Shown here: in pieces, positions 15,065 to 21,516 of the stretch
How positions within the stretch are numbered: the first letter of the stretch is position 1
How the letters are laid out: each line of letters starts with the position of its first letter
DNA from: a virus
IMG/VR virus record: IMGVR_UViG_3300027719_000036
Location: 1-36,410 of that record
Direction: 5' to 3' (one strand)
Length of the DNA stretch: 36,410 bases
The notes under the pieces: model-generated
Seen by the model: the letters and a program-made list of their open reading frames with translations, nothing else
The model's database searches: none
Told to the model about the DNA's origin: nothing
Made by a program: the position numbers and the translations under genes

Positions 15065-15400
15065 CTACACCATGTTTATATCTGTATCTAGGTCATCAAT
15101 AAAATCACGCCATAGTCTGCACTTGTAATCATAATCAATAGGGGCTTCTCTGAAGAAGTTCTCAATTGCTTCCATATTCTCACTTGTCGATAACTTCGCT
15201 ATCTCACTCAACTCGCCATCTTCAAACCCTTCTTTCTTTGCTTTCTCTACTTCACTCTCTATAAAATCTAAAAACTTCTTAATATCCTTTTCATCCATCA
15301 TAAATCCCCATGAGGTTACATTATCCTTCTGTTTTATTTCGCCTCGGGTTGCCTTTCTTAATATTTCTCTGAATTGTTCTTCTCTTTGTTCTTTTGTCAT
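15065..15400 (-). CDS. Hypothetical acidic protein, 111 residues
   Basis: Helical and highly charged: MTKEQREEQFREILRKATRG at the start and DFIESEVEKAKKEGFEDGEL at about 45-64. C-terminus acidic (RDFIDDLDTDINMV). Starts 2 bases after its upstream neighbour ends. No motif recognised. Confidence 0.55.
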   Translation of the reverse strand: MTKEQREEQFREILRKATRGEIKQKDNVTSWGFMMDEKDIKKFLDFIESEVEKAKKEGFEDGELSEIAKLSTSENMEAIENFFREAPIDYDYKCRLWRDFIDDLDTDINMV

Positions 15401-15402
15401 TT

Positions 15403-15615
15403 CTATTTAGATATTAAATTATGTCTCTCCTTTAGAATATGCATCATCTCTTTTATCTTACCTGTTCCAACAATATCAACATCTTCTATAGAGCAGTCTG
15501 TTTGGGACTTTCTTTCGTCAATGTTCCCATACAAAATCTCGTCGTGCATTTTGTGTAATGTGATAGTTATTCCTATCGTTGCAAAAAATTGATTCTTTTT
15601 TCTGTCCTTTTTCAT
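15403..15615 (-). CDS. Hypothetical basic protein, 70 residues
   Basis: Starts MKKDRKKNQFFATIGITITL with a short hydrophobic strand pair, then a polar helix and a basic C-terminus (MMHILKERHNLISK). No family recognised. Placed in the early operon driven from 16769-16797. Confidence 0.55.
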   Translation of the reverse strand: MKKDRKKNQFFATIGITITLHKMHDEILYGNIDERKSQTDCSIEDVDIVGTGKIKEMMHILKERHNLISK

Positions 15616-15634
15616 ATATTATTTAATAAATAAA

Positions 15635-15859
15635 TTAGATAGCTTTCAAATATCTTCTTGCATTTTTATTCATAGCCCTTATAAACCTTCTCCGTCCCTT
15701 ATCTGTAGGCTCTGTAGTACTAAACTCAAGACTATCAATAGTATCCCCTTGTAATAGGCTGATTCGAGCTTCAGCCATTCTCTTTTTAAGAAAGTTCGTT
15801 CGGGATAATGGTTTCTCAACAAGTAAATAATGCTTTAATTTTCCATTGCTCTGTTTCAT
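15635..15859 (-). CDS. Hypothetical basic protein, 74 residues
   Basis: Rich in Arg and Lys, with two helical blocks: SRTNFLKKRMAEARISLLQG (about 19-38) and DKGRRRFIRAMNKNARRYLK (about 53-72). Such composition suits RNA or DNA binding. Not recognised. Confidence 0.55.
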   Translation of the reverse strand: MKQSNGKLKHYLLVEKPLSRTNFLKKRMAEARISLLQGDTIDSLEFSTTEPTDKGRRRFIRAMNKNARRYLKAI

Positions 15860-15881
15860 TCTTTTTAATAAATAAATTTAA

Positions 15882-16106
15882 CTACTTAATTGCCTTACCC
15901 TTCTTGATCATATAATCAACATAGGTTTTCGCAAACGCCTCATATTTAGATCCGTACTGCTGTTCGATTGTCATGTCTACCGCAGCCATCATTCTCATAG
16001 CACATTCACAAGTAAAACACATTTCTTCTCTCAACTCTCCTGTAACATCATAACTAGGTAACAAGTATCTTTTGCCACACACCTCACACTTATTTGTCTT
16101 TTTCAT
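15882..16106 (-). CDS. Zinc-ribbon protein, 74 residues
   Basis: The N-terminus holds CEVCGKRY (8-15) and MCFTCECAMRMM (30-41), two Cys pairs that should form one zinc knuckle or ribbon, followed by a C-terminal helix (SKYEAFAKTYVDYMIKKGKA). Immediately downstream of the replication-initiator-like gene. Probably binds DNA or a replication protein; family not recognised. Confidence 0.65.
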   Translation of the reverse strand: MKKTNKCEVCGKRYLLPSYDVTGELREEMCFTCECAMRMMAAVDMTIEQQYGSKYEAFAKTYVDYMIKKGKAIK

Positions 16107-16122
16107 ATCTTTATAAATAAAA

Positions 16123-16647
16123 TTATTCCTTTTTGCTCTTTTTCAGCATTTCCTGTGTTTTTTGGTAATCTCTCTCCATTCTCTCGTTATAGAGTTTTGA
16201 CTGTTCTTCTGTGCTTAAAAAATCTCCTATCTTATTCTTATCATTCTTTACATTCTTGTCTGTGTACCTTCTGATGTCCTTCTGTTGTCCTTCTGTTGTA
16301 TCGTTTGATGTATCGCTTTGATACTGGCTATACTTAATTATCGTGGTAATACTGGTTATCTTGTACACTGTCTGTTGTTTAATCTGTTGTTCCGATTTTA
16401 GCCATTTTAGAAAGTTTCTCACCTTGTTCCTACTCCACTTCCATCTTTTTGACATTGTAATCTCACTCCAACCTATCTGCCCTCTCTTAATGGGGATTAT
16501 ATTACCTCGTATCTCCATAACTGAATCTTTATGATTAGCATTGAGAATTAGATCAACCCACGCTTGTCCTTTGGTGAATGGTTCTAAAAGCCATAACTTG
16601 GAGTTATTCAGCTTCCTATGTAACTTGATCCATCCGATATCTTCCAT
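16123..16647 (-). CDS. Phage replication-initiator-like protein (winged helix N-terminus)
   Basis: A 174-residue protein. Residues 4-100 follow the N-terminal pattern of phage replisome organisers and conserved DnaD-related proteins: DIGWIKLHRKLNNSKLW, then GQAWVDLILNANHKDSVM, then IKRGQIGWSEITMSKRWKWS with a helix-turn-helix, and a basic helix WSRNKVRNFLKWLKSEQQI. The C-terminal third is low-complexity and charged (about 110-174), a likely linker or partner-binding tail. These proteins bind origin DNA and recruit host helicase loaders. First gene of the early operon; its leader holds repeated GACCAAGC words. Confidence 0.75.
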   Translation of the reverse strand: MEDIGWIKLHRKLNNSKLWLLEPFTKGQAWVDLILNANHKDSVMEIRGNIIPIKRGQIGWSEITMSKRWKWSRNKVRNFLKWLKSEQQIKQQTVYKITSITTIIKYSQYQSDTSNDTTEGQQKDIRRYTDKNVKNDKNKIGDFLSTEEQSKLYNERMERDYQKTQEMLKKSKKE

Positions 16648-16650
16648 TTT

Positions 16651-16756
16651 GCTTGGTCTTAAATTAAATACCTATACCAGAGAGTGGGCGACCAAGCGAG
16701 GAAACCCACCCCCTGATATAAACATCTAACTTCTTTGAAAAATCTTTTGCTTGGTC
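16651..16756 (-). promoter_or_regulatory. Leader with three GACCAAGC repeats, candidate RNA switch or iterons
   Basis: On the minus strand GACCAAGC occurs at 16756-16749 near the predicted transcript start and at 16658-16651, ending 3 bases from the ATG of the replication gene. The complement GCTTGGTC occurs between them at 16697-16690, in the loop of a GTGGG/CCCAC hairpin (16684-16709). The middle copy can pair with either outer copy; pairing with the downstream one would cover the ribosome entry region. Alternatives are an operator or replication iterons. Confidence 0.5.
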
Positions 16757-16768
16757 TCTCATGCTCTA

Positions 16769-16797
16769 AACATACAATACCTAAACACGGATGTCAA
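16769..16797 (-). promoter_or_regulatory. Sigma70-type early promoter for the replication operon
   Basis: Minus strand: -35 TTGACA (16797-16792), 17-base spacer, -10 TATGTT (16774-16769; four of six consensus bases). It lies between the last lysis gene and the replication gene in a stretch with no other gene, and would start transcription near 16762, just before the first GACCAAGC repeat. Confidence 0.75.
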
Positions 16798-16825
16798 TAA
16801 TCCTATAATATCGTATATCAACACA

Positions 16826-17056
16826 CTACTTTTTAGCCTTCTCTTCCTTCAAATCCTCGTATATTAGCTTGATTTCTGGTATTAGGGAGATGTAGGTGTT
16901 GAATAATAAATTGAGTTCAGAAGGAGAGGCTGTTTCTATATCGTAGGCTTGTTCCATCTTGTTAATATTCCAAGATAACTGTTGTACTCGTTTGAACTTG
17001 CCCCTCATACGAAGCACATCTGTATATGATTCTATTTTCTCCTTCTGATCTTCCAT
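16826..17056 (-). CDS. Hypothetical helical protein at end of lysis operon, 76 residues
   Basis: Charged N- and C-termini (MEDQKEKIES; EDLKEEKAKK) around amphipathic helices. No membrane helix. It begins 3 bases after the holin gene stops and is the last gene of the late transcript. Might modulate holin timing or be a small virion or accessory protein; no family recognised. Confidence 0.6.
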   Translation of the reverse strand: MEDQKEKIESYTDVLRMRGKFKRVQQLSWNINKMEQAYDIETASPSELNLLFNTYISLIPEIKLIYEDLKEEKAKK

Positions 17057-17059
17057 AGT

Positions 17060-17293
17060 CTATTTTTTATCTTTTCCTTCTATGAATTTTGCAACTGCAA
17101 ATGTCAACACGTTGATTACTAATACACTTACCAATAATGCCCACTTTGGTAAATCAAATTGTGGTATTAAAGTTAGCAACTCATCCAACGCATAGGTCAA
17201 CACGCCTGATAATGCCATCCACTTGACCGCATTACCTACTTTGCCAGAAGCAAACTCCAATCTTTCGACTGCTGTTATTTCTTTCGTAGCCAT
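17060..17293 (-). CDS. Holin candidate, two membrane helices, 77 residues
   Basis: Two hydrophobic segments at about 23-41 (VKWMALSGVLTYALDELLTL) and 50-68 (WALLVSVLVINVLTFAVAKF), separated by a short loop with proline, and a charged tail GKDKK: the profile of a class II holin. It is located two genes downstream of the M23 endolysin. Holins assemble membrane holes that release the lysin and time lysis. Ends in TAG. Confidence 0.75.
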   Translation of the reverse strand: MATKEITAVERLEFASGKVGNAVKWMALSGVLTYALDELLTLIPQFDLPKWALLVSVLVINVLTFAVAKFIEGKDKK

Positions 17294-17294
17294 T

Positions 17295-17471
17295 TTATAT
17301 ATTAGATAAAATTAATTTAACTGCACACGCCAACATCAATATTATGGCACTTATAGTCATTACTACAAAACTAACATTAATAATTGTGTTTACTACAACC
17401 ATAATTTTCCTTTTATTATTGCGTATATTTGTAAATGTATCTCGAACTTCTAAATGTTTAATAAAAAACAT
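17295..17471 (-). CDS. Small membrane protein in lysis cluster, 58 residues
   Basis: Start chosen at an ATG preceded by TTAGGA, giving MFFIKHLEVRDTFTNIRNNK. A longer form starting at 17525 would run into the lysin gene by 32 bases. One strong membrane helix near the C-terminus (VSFVVMTISAIILMLACAVK) follows a basic segment. Between lysin and holin, it could be an antiholin or a spanin-like helper; neither can be shown. Confidence 0.6.
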   Translation of the reverse strand: MFFIKHLEVRDTFTNIRNNKRKIMVVVNTIINVSFVVMTISAIILMLACAVKLILSNI

Positions 17472-17493
17472 TCCTAATAATTTAAGGACAGTC

Positions 17494-18255
17494 CTATTTC
17501 CGAGGAAACAGCTTATCCAACACATTGACTACCCATTCAAATCTTCTCTTCTTCATTTTGTTTAACTTATCCACCGCTAGTTCCAGATCAATCTTTTTAG
17601 CTTCTAATTCTTCTGATAGTCTAGTATTTTTCTTCTGTTCTTCTTTTAATAGCTTGTTTGATGTACCCAACAGGTCTACTGACTCCTTGAGTGCCGCCTG
17701 TGAGGCCGTGTAATCGGCTGTAATCTTTGTGAGTTGCCCGTTTAGTATGTTTATATCATTTCGTAGTTTTTCAATTTCTAGGGCTTCTGGCGGGGTCGTT
17801 TTATATTCCAAATCCTTGAACAAATTCCAATTCAAATCTGCTCCGTTAAACCAATCAGCTCGTATGTCGCTATATCCTGTTCTAAATACAATTGACCTAT
17901 CCATATAGTCCATCAAGTTGTGGTTTAAGTCCGTTCCAAGGTGTAGGTGAGTAGGGAAGCCACCGTTTAATGTCTTTGGTGCTATATAACAGATAACCTG
18001 TCCTTTCTTAACATGAGTACCAACAGGAAGCCATTTATAAGTATGAACATAAAAAGCTCTTATATCAGAACCATCAATACTTTGAACACAATATGAGTTT
18101 CCCGTAGGAGTTGCAGTTGTCATATCACCATCGGCAAGTGCGTATACAGGTCGGTCTTGTGCGGCTGAAATATCTACTGCCCTGTTGGAGGAATTTGCAT
18201 GATAGTTTTGTGTTATCCACAATTCGCCATCAAGGGGCCTCCCAAGCTTATTCAT
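17494..18255 (-). CDS. Endolysin-like M23 peptidase with coiled-coil tail
   Basis: A 253-residue protein. Residues 1-115 follow the LytM/M23 fold: NRAVDIS (24-30), PVYALADGDM (36-45), FYVHT with His71, GTHVKKGQVI (79-88) and THLHLG with His103/His105. The expected first zinc-ligand His in HxxxD is Asn24, with Asp28 kept, so activity may be altered or another His (His19) used. Residues about 150-235 form a coiled coil, unusual for a lysin, ending in a basic tail RRFEWVVNVLDKLFPRK. It cuts, or once cut, peptidoglycan cross-links. No signal peptide, so export would need the holin. Confidence 0.82.
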   Translation of the reverse strand: MNKLGRPLDGELWITQNYHANSSNRAVDISAAQDRPVYALADGDMTTATPTGNSYCVQSIDGSDIRAFYVHTYKWLPVGTHVKKGQVICYIAPKTLNGGFPTHLHLGTDLNHNLMDYMDRSIVFRTGYSDIRADWFNGADLNWNLFKDLEYKTTPPEALEIEKLRNDINILNGQLTKITADYTASQAALKESVDLLGTSNKLLKEEQKKNTRLSEELEAKKIDLELAVDKLNKMKKRRFEWVVNVLDKLFPRK

Positions 18256-18272
18256 TTTAATTCATTCTTAAT

Positions 18273-18689
18273 TTATTTCCCAAACCACCCATTGAACCAG
18301 CCGATCACTAGAATTATTGAACTAGCGAAGGCTATTATTCCCGCCCAGCTTCCTAATCCAAAAAACACCTTCATTCTAGTAGTTATTACATTATCAAGTA
18401 TCATCTTGTTTAGTATCTCCCAATTTCCATTATCCTTCCAATCTTCAAACATTTCAACGACTTTCAATCCCCTGTTTGCTATGTCGGTTATCTTGTTTTT
18501 CTCAATATAATCATTGTGGCTTTGTACTGTAGCGACCAATCCTGTCCTGTTGTAGTCATTTCCTAAAAGAGCCTTTTTGATATCCTTAACATCCGAGGAT
18601 ATCTCTTCAAAACAAACCTTTATTTCTTGTTGTACTATCGCCCTAATCTCCATCTTATCGACCATCTGGCTTTCTGTTTGTTTTGGCAT
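18273..18689 (-). CDS. XhlA-like membrane-anchored protein of lysis cluster, 138 residues
   Basis: A long polar helix (MVDKMEIRAIVQQEIKVCFE, about 9-28; later KDIKKALLG) and one C-terminal membrane span (SWAGIIAFASSIILVIGWF, about 116-134). A coiled region before a single span with a GWFGK end is the layout of phage XhlA/hemolysin-type lysis accessories. First gene of the lysis block, with the repeat element at 18711-18731 upstream. Could instead be a pinholin partner. Confidence 0.6.
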   Translation of the reverse strand: MPKQTESQMVDKMEIRAIVQQEIKVCFEEISSDVKDIKKALLGNDYNRTGLVATVQSHNDYIEKNKITDIANRGLKVVEMFEDWKDNGNWEILNKMILDNVITTRMKVFFGLGSWAGIIAFASSIILVIGWFNGWFGK

Positions 18690-18710
18690 AATCTATATTT
18701 AATCTATTCT

Positions 18711-18731
18711 TAATTGTAACATATAAATAAC
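18711..18731 (-). promoter_or_regulatory. Late-promoter-like repeat element C (before lysis genes)
   Basis: Minus strand GTTAT then GTTAC exactly 11 bases on (plus-strand ataac at 18727, gtaac at 18716), then AATTAAGAATAG and TTAAATAT. Matches the elements at 2776-2803 and 30715-30740 except for one base in the first box and an insertion before the TTAAATAT word. Confidence 0.5.
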
Positions 18732-18743
18732 ATAGTCGACTAC

Positions 18744-19202
18744 CTAAATTAGTCTCATACAACTCCACTGCATTGTTAATGTAATTCCAGAGCCCTGCGT
18801 TATTGTTACATTAAGATTACTCATACCAATAGTGACAGCTGTCCCGTCTTGTAATATGGTAACTTTACTCCTAGTCGTTCCATCGGTAGATATTAGAGCC
18901 GTTTCACAGTATGGGTTGTTTGCCTCATTTGCAGAATAGTAAGTCGTGAATATATACACACCGGGTGCAGCAAGGGCAAGTACTGTTGTAGGTGTTGCTG
19001 TTGCACAGTTTGTCGCATCTCTAGTCCAGTAGAAGCCTGTTGAGGAAACAGCATCCCCATTTGCATCCCAATACAATATGTTTTGTATCGAACCTGCTGT
19101 CCCCGTTACAAGTTTAGCGTCAGCACCAGTCCTACTCGTAGACGCGATAGCTGCATAAGATAGATCATCAATTTGTTTTTCTTTTATTGTCGTTTGTGCC
19201 AT
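18744..19202 (-). CDS. Probable virion (tail or fibre) protein, 152 residues
   Basis: Starts MAQTTIKEKQIDDLSYAAIA, a lead-in common to small phage fibre-associated proteins, then a Thr/Ala/Gly-rich beta sandwich (LQDGTAVTIGMSNLNVTITQ near the end). No membrane segment. It lies after the large fibre gene, separated by 19 bases, and ends in TAG. Probably a fibre tip or decoration protein; exact role unknown. Confidence 0.6.
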   Translation of the reverse strand: MAQTTIKEKQIDDLSYAAIASTSRTGADAKLVTGTAGSIQNILYWDANGDAVSSTGFYWTRDATNCATATPTTVLALAAPGVYIFTTYYSANEANNPYCETALISTDGTTRSKVTILQDGTAVTIGMSNLNVTITQGSGITLTMQWSCMRLI

Positions 19203-19221
19203 AGGTTGTTTAGTTAATAAA

Positions 19222-21510
19222 TTATACTGTTCTTCTGTATCGGTATACTACTATGTAAGGTTGTAGATTATTGTGTGCAGAGGATGCGTTTGCTGTGCTA
19301 TTGCTATCGGTTGCTGTTGGCCCATCTCTCCTGATATTTAACCCCGCTGCCGAAGCGGCATTGTTATACCCAGTCTGATTTGTTACTACACTATAACCGC
19401 CAAACCCGTGTGTGTGTGCTGGTACTCCTGACTGTGCAGAGGTCAGAGTGACCGTCTTTGCACCGCCAGTTTCACCGATAGTATCAAACTCTGTATCTGC
19501 GGATTTTGCCACTAGAACCTGTCCTGCACCATAAGCTTCCCATGTACCTCCAAAATGTGTACCCATTTTAGTTGTAGTATCCAAGTCTGTAGATGTAGTT
19601 TCATAGATTGTTCCAACCGGATAGAACATATCGAGTAAACCAGATAAGTGTACCCCGTCTAGTGTGTCAGCATTCCCTGTAGTACCAGTGGTGAATTGAT
19701 ATACAGCAGTCACAATTTCTCCCGTTGCTGGTGCTGTTGCAAATGTGAATGTCCCTGAAGCGGGGGTTGTTTCTACCCAATCTTCACCGCTGCCTTGCGT
19801 TTCCAACCGACCATTTAGATATACTCTTAAAGAACCCGATATATAACTTCCTAAAGAAACCGTATAGACTGTGTTTGAGCTATTAACCAACCCGCCCAAA
19901 ACCCCATAAGTATCTGAAGTCCCACCACTACAATCGACTTGGAGTGAATTCCCACTACTTCCAACGGGTAATCCATCGACTTGCAGAGAGCCCCCAACTC
20001 CCACATCATACTTTCCCATTATTGCGATTCCATCCTTCGTAATATCTATTACTGGCGTACCAACTGATAGTGTTTGTTCAATAATTGTTTGTGATATCTT
20101 ATCAAATGCCCGAACCTCTATGTCAAAAGACTTGTCTACATCGAATCCACTAACCCCCAGATCACCTTCAATATACTCATCATAGGAAAGGTTACCACTT
20201 CCATCATCAGTTGCTGTTATCGCTGTCCATGTTTGAGCTCCCCAAGCCTCTGTGGTTAGTTTATATCTCCAATGGCATGTTACGGTATTAGCTACACCAT
20301 TTGCACCACCACCAAAATATTCCTTCCAGAGTAGTCCAGAGAATGCCAACTTTGTTTCACTATCTACCCCGTTATCTCTAGTCAATGTAAGACCCCATAA
20401 GGAAATAGGAGTTGGCTCTACCATATTAGCAAGGGAAGCAGTTACGGTTGTAACCAAACTCCTACTGTCTATTGCGGCTACTGAAACATCCTTGGTCAAA
20501 GCATTATCAATATCAAGGTTTACGGTAGATCCAATAGACAGTAGGAGTTTGGTTTGTAATGCTCCTGCCACAAACCTGTATTTAATTGGAGTTGCAGAGT
20601 TAAGAGCCACCATTTTGTTCGCAGTAGTTACAACCGCCCTCAACTTGGAGTACCCTTTAATCATCTTTGTATCAGAACCAAGCAATGTTGAGGTTGAGCT
20701 CGTTACCAAGGCGTTGGCATATTTATCAACAACAGCGATATTTTTATCAAGATTTCCAACTGTAAATGTTGTGAAGGTAGGGTTGTTGATCGCCTGATTC
20801 ACATATATAGTACCTGCTTTGTCATAATCACTACCAACCTGTGTTGAATATCCAGAATCAGAATATGTTTTTGCTCTTAATATACAAGCCCTACTCGTGG
20901 TGTTTGGCATTGCCGCATACATGATATTATTCTCTGTAGCACCCATTGTAATTGTTCCACTACTTCCAGTCCCCTCATTTGAGGTTGAAACCAAATCCCA
21001 ACTCGCACCGTCGTAGACATAGTATTCTAATTTCACATACAAACTTCCTGCGTTTGAAAGTGTATATGCTAGGTTGTTTCCTATTGTTAAATCTGAACTG
21101 CTGGTAATACTTGCAGCCCTAGGAATTGTGGTTAGTGCTACTGTTGCACTTAATGTACCGCTTGTTGGCCCATATCCGCCGCCTGTCGGTAATGACCCAA
21201 GGGCACTTATTGTTATTGATTTACTACCATCGGCACTGTGGGTAATTGTCTTTGTTCCAGAGTTACAAAGTCTAGGAGTAGTCTCTGGGTTCATATCAAT
21301 AGCGTTATTGTCACTAAACGCTGTTCCGTCTATATATAATGTTTGTGGATTACTAGCAGCCTCTGAATTATATGTAGATATCTTCTGAACATAGACCTCA
21401 ACTGTTACATCAGAGGTATTATTGACAATACTAACATTGGATTCACTCCACACTGCATAGTAGGAATATCTTGTTGGGTTTGTAGAACATGTACCATATA
21501 TTGTTGCCAT
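19222..21510 (-). CDS. Tail fibre/spike with T4 gp12-like C-terminal collar domain
   Basis: A 762-residue Ser/Thr/Gly-rich protein. The N-terminal part (about 1-480) has repeated beta-sandwich character and resembles siphophage proteins of the DUF859 type. Near residue 625 it switches to the baseplate and short-tail-fibre type C-terminus: MFYPVGTIYETTSTDLDTTT, then GVPAHTHGFGG with the metal-binding HTH, and HNNLQPYIVVYRYRRT at the end, as in T4 gp12/gp10 family domains. It probably contacts the host surface. It follows the tail-tip gene by 6 bases. Confidence 0.85.
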   Translation of the reverse strand: MATIYGTCSTNPTRYSYYAVWSESNVSIVNNTSDVTVEVYVQKISTYNSEAASNPQTLYIDGTAFSDNNAIDMNPETTPRLCNSGTKTITHSADGSKSITISALGSLPTGGGYGPTSGTLSATVALTTIPRAASITSSSDLTIGNNLAYTLSNAGSLYVKLEYYVYDGASWDLVSTSNEGTGSSGTITMGATENNIMYAAMPNTTSRACILRAKTYSDSGYSTQVGSDYDKAGTIYVNQAINNPTFTTFTVGNLDKNIAVVDKYANALVTSSTSTLLGSDTKMIKGYSKLRAVVTTANKMVALNSATPIKYRFVAGALQTKLLLSIGSTVNLDIDNALTKDVSVAAIDSRSLVTTVTASLANMVEPTPISLWGLTLTRDNGVDSETKLAFSGLLWKEYFGGGANGVANTVTCHWRYKLTTEAWGAQTWTAITATDDGSGNLSYDEYIEGDLGVSGFDVDKSFDIEVRAFDKISQTIIEQTLSVGTPVIDITKDGIAIMGKYDVGVGGSLQVDGLPVGSSGNSLQVDCSGGTSDTYGVLGGLVNSSNTVYTVSLGSYISGSLRVYLNGRLETQGSGEDWVETTPASGTFTFATAPATGEIVTAVYQFTTGTTGNADTLDGVHLSGLLDMFYPVGTIYETTSTDLDTTTKMGTHFGGTWEAYGAGQVLVAKSADTEFDTIGETGGAKTVTLTSAQSGVPAHTHGFGGYSVVTNQTGYNNAASAAGLNIRRDGPTATDSNSTANASSAHNNLQPYIVVYRYRRTV

Positions 21511-21516
21511 ATGTTT

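Noticed and set aside
20252-20797. Plus-strand 181-codon frame inside the tail fibre gene
   Set aside because: Antisense shadow of a clear fibre protein; no motif, no ribosome site. The same applies to other plus-strand frames over the window, such as 9063-9527 and 27326-27778.
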